Assembly (NCBI GenBank): GCA_016722075.1 | Contig: JADKGW010000001.1 | Coordinates: 1,922,001-1,986,000, forward strand | Length of the DNA stretch: 64,000 nt | DNA from: Candidatus Kouleothrix ribensis | GTDB lineage: Bacteria; Chloroflexota; Chloroflexia; Chloroflexales; Roseiflexaceae | Direction: 5' to 3' | In this document: positions 18,572-26,941 of the stretch, in pieces | How the letters are laid out: the number at the start of each line of letters is the position of its first letter | Position numbering within the stretch: the stretch's first letter is position 1 | Notes under the pieces: model-generated | Databases searched by the model: none | What the model saw: only the letters and a program-made list of their open reading frames with translations | What the model was told of the DNA's origin: nothing | Position numbers and translations under genes: made by a program

Positions 18572-18744
18572 GGCAGACATAGTAGCGCGCTCGTTACTGC
18601 GCCCAGTCGAACAGCTATGTATTCGAGAGTTCGATTGTGAAAAACACAACCTAATAACAGCGACCGCCGATACTGGTGCGAGACCAAAGCTTCTACGGAT
18701 GCCTGGGGTGATGTGCGTGAGCCGGCGGTAAGGAGTAGTACGCA

Positions 18745-21093
18745 ATGCATACAACACAGATGATCATGCCGGGCGCACACCAACTGATGCAGCGCGCGGT
18801 GTTGTACCAGCTAAGTGGCTTTGGTGGCGGTGGCCGGCCCGGCGGTGGTGGCGGTGGCCGGCCCGGTGGTGGCGGCGGTGGCCGGCCCGGTGGCGGTGGC
18901 GGCGGCCGGCCCAGCGGTGGCGGTGGCGGCGGTGGTGGCCGGCCCGGCGGTGGTGGTGGTGGCGGTGGCCGGCCCGGCGGTGGTGGCGGCGGTGGTGGCC
19001 GGCCCGGTGGCGGCGGCGGCGGCGGTTTTGGTGGTGGCGGTGGCGGTGGTGGCCGGCCCGGTGGCGGCGGCGGAAGCTTTGGCGGCGGCGGCGGCGGCGG
19101 CGGTGGGCGTGGGCGTGGGCGCAGCGGCGCCTCGCGGAACGACAGCGGCCCGCGCACTGAGATGGATGGCCCGCCAACCGCGACGCGCAGCGGCAGCGGC
19201 CGCAGTGGCGGCCGGCCCGGCAACGGCTCGGTGCGTGGTGGCCCGCCTGGACGTGGTGGCCCGCCTGGACGTGGTGGCCCGCCCGGCCGTGGCCCGATCA
19301 GCCAGCCGCGCCCGCCGGTACGCCCGAAAGGCCCGGTCGAGCTGCCAAGCATGATGACCGTACGCGAATTCTCCGAGGCCACCAGCGTCGGCGCGTCCGA
19401 TATTCTCAAGGCGCTACTCAAGCTCGGCGTGCTGGCAAACATCAACCAGCAGATCGACTACGACACCGCCGCGCTGATCGCCACCGACTTCAACATCGAA
19501 ACCAGCGAGTACGTGCTGCCTCAGATGGCCGGCGTCGTCGATAACATCAAAGATGTCCTATCGGCCGAGGCCAGCGGCGACCTGCGCGCGCGCCCGCCGG
19601 TTGTGACGATCATGGGCCATGTCGACCACGGCAAGACCAAGCTGCTCGACGCGATCCGCTCGTCGCGCGTGGCCGAGGGCGAGGCCGGCGGCATCACCCA
19701 GCACATCGGCGCCTACCAGGTCGAGGTGCATGGCCGAAAGATCACCTTCCTCGACACCCCCGGCCACGAAGCCTTCACAGCCATGCGCGCACGCGGCGCC
19801 CAGGTCACTGACATCGTGATCCTGGTGGTGGCGGCCGACGACGGCGTGATGCCGCAGACTCAAGAGGCAATCGCGCACGTGCAAGCGGCCGGCGTACCAA
19901 TGATCGTGGCGATCAACAAGATCGACTCACCCAGCGCCAACCCCGACCGGGTGCGCCAGCAGCTGGCCAACGCCAATGTGATCGTCGAGCAGTTCGGCGG
20001 CGACGTGCCATCGGTCGAGGTGTCGGCCAAGCAGAAGCTGAACATCGACGGCCTGCTCGAGATGATCCTGCTGGTCGCCGACCTGCAAGAGTTCAAGGCC
20101 AACCCAGGCGCAGCGGCGGTCGGCACGATCGTCGAGGCCGAGATGGACAAGAGCCGCGGCCCGATCGCCACGGCGCTGATCCAGAACGGCACGCTGCGGC
20201 CCGAAGACAATGTGCTGGTTGGCGGGGTGACCGGCACCATCCGCGCGATGTTCAACGACGCCGGCAAGAAGCTGCGCTTCGCCGAGCCATCGACGCCGGT
20301 GGTGATCCTGGGCCTGAACGAAGTGCCGCAGGCCGGCGATATCCTGCAGGTGATGAGCGACCTGACGATCGCGCGCGAGGTGGCCACCCAGCGCCAGCGC
20401 CAGCAGCGGCTCGAGGCCATGGCCGTCACCCGCGGCGTGACGCTCGACGACCTGTTTGCCAATATTCAGCAGGGCAAGATCAAAGAGCTGAACATCATCC
20501 TGAAGGCCGACGTGAGCGGCTCGATCGGTGCGATCGAGCACGCGCTGGGCCAGCTCAACACCAGCGAGGTGCAGATCAAGATCATCCATCGCGGCACCGG
20601 CACGATCACCGAGAGCGACGTGAACCTGGCGATTGCCTCGCGCGCGATCATCATCGGCTTCAACGCACGGCCCGACCCGGCCGGGCGCCGGGCGGCCGAG
20701 CAGCACGGCATCGACATCCGCTTCTACAACATCATCTACCAGCTGACCGACGACCTGAAGAAGGCCATGATCGGTATGCTCGACCCCGAGTGGAAGGAAG
20801 TCACCGAGGGCTTCGCCGATGTGCGCAATATCTTCCGCCTGCCGTCGCGCGAGATCGTGGCCGGCCTGTACGTGACCGACGGCAAGATCGTGCGCAACCT
20901 GAGCGTGCGCGTGCTGCGCAGCGGCGTGGTGATCCACGATGGCAAGATCAGCAGCCTCAAGCGCTTCAAAGACGATGTGCGCGAGGTGCAATCGGGCTAT
21001 GAGTGCGGCCTGGTGGTCGAGAGCTTCACCGATGTGCAGGTGGGCGATAATATGGAATTCTACCGCAAAGAGAAGGTCGAGCGCACCGCTTAG
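18745..21093 (+). CDS. infB: Translation initiation factor IF-2
   Basis: IF-2 is the GTPase that places initiator tRNA on the ribosome. The 782-aa product has a 25-residue head, then a Gly/Arg/Pro tract (about 27-130) of repeated GGGRPGGGG units, an IF2_N module (about 205-260), the G domain with GHVDHGKT (291-298), DTPGHE, NKID (391-394) and SAK, and the beta-barrel and C-terminal tRNA-binding domains. The start at ATG 18745 has AAGGAG 9 nt upstream. The G-rich linker replaces the Lys/Glu/Ala-rich N-terminal region of other IF-2 proteins. The mirror-image Pro-rich frame on the other strand is an artefact of this tract. Confidence 0.95.
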   Translation: MHTTQMIMPGAHQLMQRAVLYQLSGFGGGGRPGGGGGGRPGGGGGGRPGGGGGGRPSGGGGGGGGRPGGGGGGGGRPGGGGGGGGRPGGGGGGGFGGGGGGGGRPGGGGGSFGGGGGGGGGRGRGRSGASRNDSGPRTEMDGPPTATRSGSGRSGGRPGNGSVRGGPPGRGGPPGRGGPPGRGPISQPRPPVRPKGPVELPSMMTVREFSEATSVGASDILKALLKLGVLANINQQIDYDTAALIATDFNIETSEYVLPQMAGVVDNIKDVLSAEASGDLRARPPVVTIMGHVDHGKTKLLDAIRSSRVAEGEAGGITQHIGAYQVEVHGRKITFLDTPGHEAFTAMRARGAQVTDIVILVVAADDGVMPQTQEAIAHVQAAGVPMIVAINKIDSPSANPDRVRQQLANANVIVEQFGGDVPSVEVSAKQKLNIDGLLEMILLVADLQEFKANPGAAAVGTIVEAEMDKSRGPIATALIQNGTLRPEDNVLVGGVTGTIRAMFNDAGKKLRFAEPSTPVVILGLNEVPQAGDILQVMSDLTIAREVATQRQRQQRLEAMAVTRGVTLDDLFANIQQGKIKELNIILKADVSGSIGAIEHALGQLNTSEVQIKIIHRGTGTITESDVNLAIASRAIIIGFNARPDPAGRRAAEQHGIDIRFYNIIYQLTDDLKKAMIGMLDPEWKEVTEGFADVRNIFRLPSREIVAGLYVTDGKIVRNLSVRVLRSGVVIHDGKISSLKRFKDDVREVQSGYECGLVVESFTDVQVGDNMEFYRKEKVERTA

Positions 21094-21105
21094 CCAGCTC
21101 GGAGA

Positions 21106-21144
21106 TTTGAGTTTTGAGTTCGAGCGCTCAACTCAAAACTCAAA
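21106..21144. repeat. Inverted heptamer repeat in the infB-rbfA gap
   Basis: TTTGAGTTTTGAGTT (two TTTGAGT heptamers plus T) at 21106-21120 is perfectly complementary to 21130-21144, giving a 15-bp stem around a 9-nt loop that itself contains palindromic GAGCGCTC. It fills most of the 60-bp gap and may affect mRNA stability. Related words recur before ribF. Confidence 0.75.
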
Positions 21145-21153
21145 ACGTAAACT

Positions 21154-21516
21154 ATGACGAAACGAACCGAACAAGTTGCCGACGAGATCCAGCGCATCGT
21201 GGGCGAGGTGATCCAGTACGAGCTGAAAGACCCGCGGGTTGGCTTCGCCACCGTGGTTGGCGTCGATGTCAGCGCCGACCTTCAGCACGCCAAGGTGCGC
21301 ATCTCGGTGATGGACGAAACCCAGCGCGCCGATACAATGGAAGGACTCGAGCGCGCCAAGGGCTTCGTGCGGCGGCGCGTGGCGCAAGAGCTGCGGCACC
21401 TGCGCATGGTGCCCGAGCTGCACCTGATGCTCGATACCTCGCTCGACTATAGCATGCATATCGATGAAGTGTTACGTCAAGTTGAGCTCGAGCGGCGCAA
21501 CAATCCGCCGAAATAG
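21154..21516 (+). CDS. rbfA: Ribosome-binding factor A
   Basis: RbfA binds the 30S subunit during 16S rRNA 5'-end maturation. At 120 aa it has the usual length and pattern: RVADEIQR-like helix 1, ELKDPRVGFATVVGVDVSADLQHAKVRISV core strands and the C-terminal VPELHLMLDTSLDYSMHIDEVL segment. It follows infB by 60 nt, the conserved order. The start at ATG 21154 has no strong ribosome site because the hairpin occupies the upstream region. Confidence 0.95.
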   Translation: MTKRTEQVADEIQRIVGEVIQYELKDPRVGFATVVGVDVSADLQHAKVRISVMDETQRADTMEGLERAKGFVRRRVAQELRHLRMVPELHLMLDTSLDYSMHIDEVLRQVELERRNNPPK

Positions 21517-21553
21517 GCTTCCAGGCGCGCTAGCCTGCGCGATACGCACGTGC

Positions 21554-22153
21554 ATGGACGATGTTTATTTCAAAAAGCGGATCGACTACTACTGCTGCGG
21601 CCACACGTTTCGGTTTGATGTCGCCCATACGCTGTTTTCATCACACCAGATCGACGAAGGCACCGACCTGTTCCTACGCACGATCACAGCCGAATCACCA
21701 CACACGATCCTCGACATGGGCTGCGGCTGTGGCGTGATCGGGATCGTGCTCGCGCGCCTGTTCCCCAGCGCCCAGGTGACATCAATCGATCGCGACCTGC
21801 TGGCGGTACGCTATACCCGCCACAACGCCGAGCTGAACCAGGTGCCAAACCTGGCCACGCTCGGCAGCGTCGGGCTCGAGCAGGTGCCGGCCGCGCCGTT
21901 CGACTTGATCGTCGCGAACATCCCGGCGAAGATCGGCGACGACGCGATCGAGCGCGAGTTCATCCTCGGCCCATACGAGCGGCTGGTGCCTGGCGGCGAT
22001 TACTGGTTCGTGGTAGTGAGCGGGCTGAATCACCTGATCCCCGGTATCGGCACGCGCCGTCGTCTGCGGCTCAAGCAAGTGAAAAAGCGATCCGGCCACG
22101 CGGTCTACCACCTCCACAAGCCGGCCCAACAGTCAGGCGATAACGAAGAATGA
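21554..22153 (+). CDS. Class I SAM-dependent methyltransferase (RsmC-like)
   Basis: A 199-aa protein with motif I DMGCGCGVIGIVLA, an acidic end of strand 2 (TSIDRD) and motif IV FDLIVANIPAK, a variant of the NPPY motif of enzymes that methylate exocyclic amines. This resembles the catalytic half of RsmC (16S rRNA guanine N2) or related small methyltransferases. I chose ATG 21554 (MDDVYFKK) because the longer in-frame extension overlaps rbfA and looks unrelated. Its stop overlaps the nrnA start by 4 nt. Position among ribosome-maturation genes supports an RNA substrate, but this is inference. Confidence 0.8.
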   Translation: MDDVYFKKRIDYYCCGHTFRFDVAHTLFSSHQIDEGTDLFLRTITAESPHTILDMGCGCGVIGIVLARLFPSAQVTSIDRDLLAVRYTRHNAELNQVPNLATLGSVGLEQVPAAPFDLIVANIPAKIGDDAIEREFILGPYERLVPGGDYWFVVVSGLNHLIPGIGTRRRLRLKQVKKRSGHAVYHLHKPAQQSGDNEE

Positions 22154-23151
22154 CGATATATACGATTGCCCGCCAGGCCGCCCCAGCACTGGTTGAACAG
22201 ATCGAGCGCGCGTCGCGCATCCTGGTTCTGACGCATATCAACCCCGACGGCGATGCCATCGGCTCGCTGCTGGGCATCTGGCATATGCTTCACGCCATGG
22301 GCAAGCGCGCACTGCCGCTGGCCTCGTCGCCGCTGCCGGGCTACGCCACCTGGCTGCCGGGCGCCGAGCATATTCGCGTGTACCAGCCCGGCATGGCACT
22401 GCCCGACGCCGACCTGGTGATCATGGTCGACACGGCAACGCTCGGCCGGGTCGGCCGGATCTACGACGAGCATACCCAGGCGCTCATGAGTCTGCCGATC
22501 GTGATCATCGACCATCACGTGACCAACGACGGCGCGGGGATGGTCAACCTGATCACGCCCGAGGCGGCCTCGACCTGCGAGCTGCTGTTCGAGCTGTTTC
22601 AGGTGCTCGGCGTGGCGATCAGCCCCGAGATGGCCACCTGCCTGCTGATGGGCGTCACTACCGATACGCAGAGCTTCCAGACCAGCGCGACCACCGCGAC
22701 ATCGCTGCGCGTGGCCGCGCACCTGCTCGAGCTAGGCGCCGAGCAGAACCGGATCGTGCGCGAGGTGTACTATGCTTTGCCGGCCAGTAGCGCCGAGCTG
22801 ATCGGGCGGGCGCTCACCGAGATGCACCGCGACGGCGCGCTGGCATGGACGCGCGTGACACTGGCGATGATGCGCGCGACCGGCGCCGAAGACGAGGCCG
22901 TCGACGAGGTGGTGCGGATCATGCAGCGGATCGCCGGCGTGCGCGCGCTGGTCGTGTTCAAAGAGCGCCAGGATGGCTCGACCAAGATCAGCCTGCGCTC
23001 AGTCCAGCCGATCAACGTCGCACAGCTGGCCACGCGCTGGGGTGGCGGCGGGCACGCCCAGGCTGCCGGCGCAACCCTGACCATGCGACCCGAGCAGGCC
23101 GAGCATAATGTGCTGCCACATCTGCGCGACCTTGTGCGCGAGGCGATTTGA
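22150..23151 (+). CDS. nrnA: DHH-family oligoribonuclease/pAp phosphatase NrnA
   Basis: NrnA degrades 2-5-nt RNA fragments and dephosphorylates 3'-phosphoadenosine 5'-phosphate. The 333-aa product has the DHH-domain metal motifs THINPDGDAIGS, DTA and IDHH, followed by a DHHA1 domain with the substrate loop GGGGHAQAAG near residue 297. The ATG at 22150 overlaps the upstream stop (ATGA) and the gene ends with a 4-nt overlap with truB, so all three are translationally coupled. The rbfA-nrnA-truB-ribF order matches that of many Gram-positive genomes. Confidence 0.92.
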   Translation: MTIYTIARQAAPALVEQIERASRILVLTHINPDGDAIGSLLGIWHMLHAMGKRALPLASSPLPGYATWLPGAEHIRVYQPGMALPDADLVIMVDTATLGRVGRIYDEHTQALMSLPIVIIDHHVTNDGAGMVNLITPEAASTCELLFELFQVLGVAISPEMATCLLMGVTTDTQSFQTSATTATSLRVAAHLLELGAEQNRIVREVYYALPASSAELIGRALTEMHRDGALAWTRVTLAMMRATGAEDEAVDEVVRIMQRIAGVRALVVFKERQDGSTKISLRSVQPINVAQLATRWGGGGHAQAAGATLTMRPEQAEHNVLPHLRDLVREAI

Positions 23152-24047
23152 GCGCTTTGCACGGCTTTCTGAACATCGATAAGCCGGCCGGCCCCACCTC
23201 GCACGATGTCGTGGCACGCATCCGCCGCATCGCCGGGCAAAAGCGCGTGGGCCACGCCGGCACGCTCGACCCGGCCGCCAGCGGCGTGCTGGTGGTGGCG
23301 CTCGGCGCAGCTACCCGGCTGATCGAATATGTGCAAGATGCGACCAGCAAGCGCTACCTGGCGACGGTACGGCTGGGGGCCGGCACCGACACCGACGACG
23401 CCGAGGGTGCGGTGATCAGCAGCGCGCCAGTGCCTACGCTCGAGCGCCAGGCGCTCGAGACGCTGCTCGAGCAGTTCCGCGGCCCGATCGAGCAGGTGCC
23501 GCCGATGTACGCCGCCCTGCACCACCAGGGCCGCCGGCTGCACGAGCTGGCACGCGCGGGGGTTGTGGTCGAGCGTGCGGCGCGCCTGGTGACGATCGAG
23601 CACCTGACGCTGCTCGAGCAGCATACCGACACGCTGCTGCTCGACGTGCAGTGTAGCAAAGGCACGTACATCCGGGCGCTCGCGCGCGATATCGGCGCCG
23701 CGCTGGGCTGTGGGGCGCACCTGGCTGCGTTGCGGCGCACTGCGGTAGGCGCGTTCACGAGCGAGGGCGCCGTGCCGCTCGATGCGCTCGCACCGGCGCA
23801 GGCCGGCGCAGCGGCCACGATCGCGCTGGAACACGTGCTGCTGCCGCCCGAGCGCGCAGTGGCCGACTGGCCGATGGTACAGGTCGATCCTGAAACCGCC
23901 CGGCGGCTCCGCAACGGCCTACCCACCGAGCTGGCGGGCATAGCCGGCGAGCGCGTGCGGCTGCACACAGCCGACGGCAGGCTGCTGGCGCTGGCGCATC
24001 GGGTCGATTCTACCTGGCAGCCCGACAAAGTCTTCGACTGGAATTGA
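23148..24047 (+). CDS. truB: tRNA pseudouridine-55 synthase TruB
   Basis: Makes pseudouridine 55 in the T-loop of tRNAs. The 299-aa product has NIDKPAGPTSHDVV, the catalytic-aspartate motif RVGHAGTLDPAASGVL and the RYLATVRLGAGTDTDDAEG segment, with a C-terminal PUA-like domain. The start is TTG 23148, inside the nrnA stop (TTGA overlap); no ATG gives a full N-terminus. Confidence 0.94.
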   Translation: MSALHGFLNIDKPAGPTSHDVVARIRRIAGQKRVGHAGTLDPAASGVLVVALGAATRLIEYVQDATSKRYLATVRLGAGTDTDDAEGAVISSAPVPTLERQALETLLEQFRGPIEQVPPMYAALHHQGRRLHELARAGVVVERAARLVTIEHLTLLEQHTDTLLLDVQCSKGTYIRALARDIGAALGCGAHLAALRRTAVGAFTSEGAVPLDALAPAQAGAAATIALEHVLLPPERAVADWPMVQVDPETARRLRNGLPTELAGIAGERVRLHTADGRLLALAHRVDSTWQPDKVFDWN

Positions 24048-24054
24048 TTAGCCG

Positions 24055-24092
24055 GTTTTGAGCTGGGCCAATCACAGCGTACAACTCAAAAC
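24055..24092. repeat. Inverted repeat in the truB-ribF gap
   Basis: GTTTTGAG at 24055-24062 pairs with CTCAAAAC at 24085-24092. The word AACTCAAAACTCA matches the right arm of the infB-rbfA inverted repeat, so the two gaps carry members of the same repeat family. Confidence 0.5.
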
Positions 24093-24104
24093 TCACAACG
24101 CGCA

Positions 24105-25034
24105 ATGGAAATCGTTCACGGGCTACCGAGCGCGATCAATACGCGCCTAACCATTCTGACAATTGGTGCGTTCGATGGTGTACATCGCGGCCACCAGCAC
24201 CTGATCGGCAGCACTGTGCGGCGCGCACGCCAGCTGGAGTGCCAGAGCGCCGCACTTACCTTCGACCCCCACCCCGACATGGTGATGCACCCTGAGCGCG
24301 AGCGGATGTACCTGACCAGCTTCGAAGAGCGCGCCGAGCTGATCGAGGCGCTTGGCGTCGATCTCCTGATCGTGCTGGGGTTTACGCGCGAGCTGATGAC
24401 ACTGCCCGCCGCAGCATTTATGGCCCATGTATGCCAGGCGATTGCACTGCGCGAGCTGTGGATCGGCTGGGATTTCGCACTGGGCCGGCGGCGCGAAGGC
24501 ACGCTGCCACGGCTACGCGAGATCGGCCACGAGCTTGGCTACAGCGTCCACCCGGTCGATGCCTTCGCATTCGCCGACGGCACCCCGGTTAGCTCAACCC
24601 GCATCCGCGACCTGCTGCGCGCCGGCGATGCCACCACTGCGGCACGCCTGCTCGGCCGGCCGTTCAGTGTGCGCGGCATCGTCGCACGCGGCGATCAGCG
24701 TGGGCGCACGATCGGCTTCCCGACCGCCAACATCACGATCAGCGACCACCACTTGCTGCCTGGCGATGGTGTGTATGTGTGCCACGCGTGGGTGAACGGC
24801 CAGCGCTACGGCGCGGTGACGAATGTAGGCCTGCGCCCAACGTTTGCGGGCACGCACCGCACGATCGAGGCCTACCTGCTCGACTTCGTCGGCGATATTT
24901 ATGGCGAGGTAGCCCGGCTCGATATTCTGCACCGCCTGCGCGGCGAGCAAACCTTCGCCGGCATTGCCGCACTGGTAGCGCAGATCAACGCCGACGTGGC
25001 CGCAGCCCGCCGCTGGCTCGCCGAGTACCAATAG
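24105..25034 (+). CDS. ribF: Bifunctional riboflavin kinase/FAD synthetase
   Basis: Converts riboflavin to FMN and then FAD. At 309 aa it has the usual length. The N-terminal FAD synthetase domain has IGAFDGVHRGHQHLI and SSTRIRDLLRAGD; the C-terminal kinase domain has GRTIGFPTANI and NVGLRPTF. It ends the translation cluster, 57 nt after truB. Confidence 0.95.
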   Translation: MEIVHGLPSAINTRLTILTIGAFDGVHRGHQHLIGSTVRRARQLECQSAALTFDPHPDMVMHPERERMYLTSFEERAELIEALGVDLLIVLGFTRELMTLPAAAFMAHVCQAIALRELWIGWDFALGRRREGTLPRLREIGHELGYSVHPVDAFAFADGTPVSSTRIRDLLRAGDATTAARLLGRPFSVRGIVARGDQRGRTIGFPTANITISDHHLLPGDGVYVCHAWVNGQRYGAVTNVGLRPTFAGTHRTIEAYLLDFVGDIYGEVARLDILHRLRGEQTFAGIAALVAQINADVAAARRWLAEYQ

Positions 25035-25268
25035 CTTCATCGGGGCAGGGTGGCCCAATAGGCTGGGCAGTGTGGGTCCGCTTCCCTCGTATCCTCCCTT
25101 TCAGGAGTAGGGTTGTGCACGCTGCGTGATGTGCCTGGATGGCATTGTGCCTTTCATCACAGTAGCCGAAACTTATTTGTAACTCGTGCGTTGTACGCTG
25201 CGGCTGCCTCATCGTCTCACAGAAAGCCGCGCAATGATCTCGTTTGCGTAGTCGCAGGAGGTGCAAAT

Positions 25269-25709
25269 ATGTACGAGCGCTTTGTTCGTGAAATAATGAG
25301 TCGCGATCTGGTGACGTGTGCGGCCACCACGACACTTGAGCAGATCATGCGCCGGCTGGTCGATTACGCCATCCACGCAATTATTGTCGTCGACGAAGAT
25401 GGCTATGCCACCGGTATTGTTTCGCAGACCGATATACTGCTGGCGCAACACCAGCTGGCCACCAAAGGCGCGCAGCGTCTGCTGGCTCGCGATATTATGT
25501 CAACTTCATTGATCACCTGCACTGCCGATGCAACCCTGCTCGAAGCCGTCACACTGATGACGCGCAACCACATTCACCGGCTGATCGTCACCAAGCCGTC
25601 CTCGGGGCGGGTGTATCCGCTCGGCATTTTGTCGATGACCGACATCATCCGGTTTGTAATCAAAGACACAACCACCGGCGCGTCGGCGTTACGCCTGCAG
25701 AGCGCCTGA
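25269..25709 (+). CDS. Tandem CBS-domain protein
   Basis: A 146-aa protein made of two CBS domains (about 8-62 and 75-138), each with the MSRDLVTC / MSTSLITC opening and a final G-I-(V/L)-S-x-T/M-D-I-L/I signature. Such pairs (Bateman modules) bind adenosyl ligands and act as energy or redox sensors; no effector domain is attached. I chose ATG 25269, which has GGAGGTG 5 nt upstream. The 234-bp gap before it contains no gene I can support. Confidence 0.88.
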   Translation: MYERFVREIMSRDLVTCAATTTLEQIMRRLVDYAIHAIIVVDEDGYATGIVSQTDILLAQHQLATKGAQRLLARDIMSTSLITCTADATLLEAVTLMTRNHIHRLIVTKPSSGRVYPLGILSMTDIIRFVIKDTTTGASALRLQSA

Positions 25710-25739
25710 CGCCGGCAGGTACGGCGCTGCCGCTCGGGC

Positions 25740-25768
25740 CAGGGGTGCCGGCTTCGCCGGCACCCCTG
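25740..25768. terminator. Strong GC hairpin after the CBS gene
   Basis: Perfect 13-bp stem CAGGGGTGCCGGC / GCCGGCACCCCTG with a TTC loop and no T-tract. Its position 31 bp after the CBS stop suggests transcript-end protection or termination. Confidence 0.55.
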
Positions 25769-25940
25769 ATCGTGCTCAACCGCCTGGGGGCAGTAGCCCA
25801 CACTGCGCCGGCATGGCCGGGCAATCAGCAGTATCGGGCCACTGCGCCCAAATCAGCAATTTCGATTCTCATCCGCCTTCCTAAAACGCTGATCTGTGGT
25901 AGTATTGGGGTATGCATTTCAGCGTTCGAACGAGGGCCGT

Positions 25941-26819
25941 ATGGAAGCCTTCTCAATTGACCCGGCCACCACAGTTGGCCCGGTGGCGCTCACTGTGGCC
26001 AACCTGCGCCGCTCCGAAGAATTTTATGTCGACACATTAGGCCTGCAGATCCTCGATCGCGCCGGCCCGCAGCTGACACTCGGCGCCGGCAACACAACGC
26101 CGATCGTGCAGCTGACCGAGCAGCCCGGCGCGCAGCCCAAACCCACGCGTGCCACCGGCCTGTACCACTTCGCCATCCTGGTGCCTAGCCGGCTCGACCT
26201 GGCGCGCTCGCTGCGGCGGATTGCCGAGCTACGCTACCCGATCAGCGGCGCTTCGGATCACCTGGTGAGCGAGGCGCTCTACCTCGACGACCCCGACGGC
26301 AATGGGATCGAGATCTATCGCGACCGGCCGCGCGCCGAGTGGCCGCGCGTCGGCGGCCAGATCCGCATGGCCGTCGATCCGCTCGATATCGACGGGGTGC
26401 TGAGCGAGCTCGAGCGCGACACGCGCCCGTGGAACGGGATCGCGCCCGGCACGATCCTGGGGCACATGCACTTGCAGGTGGCCGATCTGCGCGCCGCCGA
26501 GGCATTCTACTGCGGGATTCTCGGCTTCGATCTGATGGTGCGCTATGGCCAGGGCGCGCTGTTCGTATCGGCCGGCGGCTACCACCACCACCTGGGCTTG
26601 AATACCTGGGCCGGCGTTGGCGCCCCGCCCGCACCACCCGGCTCGGCCGGCATGCGCTGGTTTGCCGTCGAGCTGCCCAACCAGGCCGCGCTCGAACTGG
26701 TGCTCGCACGGGTGCAGGCGGCCGGGCTGCCCGCCCAGCCGGCGACAGCTGGTGTGCTCGTGGGCGATCCTTCTGCGAACCGCGTGATGCTGACGGTTGC
26801 CCCACACCAGCGTGCCTGA
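25941..26819 (+). CDS. VOC-family (glyoxalase/extradiol dioxygenase-like) protein
   Basis: A 292-aa protein of two VOC modules, each of two beta-alpha-beta-beta-beta units. VGPVALTVANLRRSEEFYVDTLGL opens the first and GHMHLQVADLRAAEAFYCGILGF the second. Candidate metal ligands are H in LYHFAILV, E in GNGIEIYRD and the second-module H in GHMHLQ. It resembles the CatE/YfiE catechol-2,3-dioxygenase group. I chose ATG 25941 (MEAFSIDP), as the upstream extension is not family-like. A weak extended -10 (TGG then TAGTAT, ending 25905) lies upstream. Substrate unknown. Confidence 0.82.
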   Translation: MEAFSIDPATTVGPVALTVANLRRSEEFYVDTLGLQILDRAGPQLTLGAGNTTPIVQLTEQPGAQPKPTRATGLYHFAILVPSRLDLARSLRRIAELRYPISGASDHLVSEALYLDDPDGNGIEIYRDRPRAEWPRVGGQIRMAVDPLDIDGVLSELERDTRPWNGIAPGTILGHMHLQVADLRAAEAFYCGILGFDLMVRYGQGALFVSAGGYHHHLGLNTWAGVGAPPAPPGSAGMRWFAVELPNQAALELVLARVQAAGLPAQPATAGVLVGDPSANRVMLTVAPHQRA

Positions 26820-26941
26820 CACCCGCACCGGCATACCCTATGCTGGGGCGTAAGCCGCCGCATCACCATGCCCATCACCCCTGGCTGCTCGCCAGGCGGC
26901 TGCTGCGCGTTCCCAAGCCGGCTATCGGCAAGGAGTACTGT

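Noticed and set aside
18693..19445. Proline-rich 250-codon frame on the minus strand
   Set aside because: It is the antisense of the Gly-rich linker of IF-2; composition is fully explained by the repeat.
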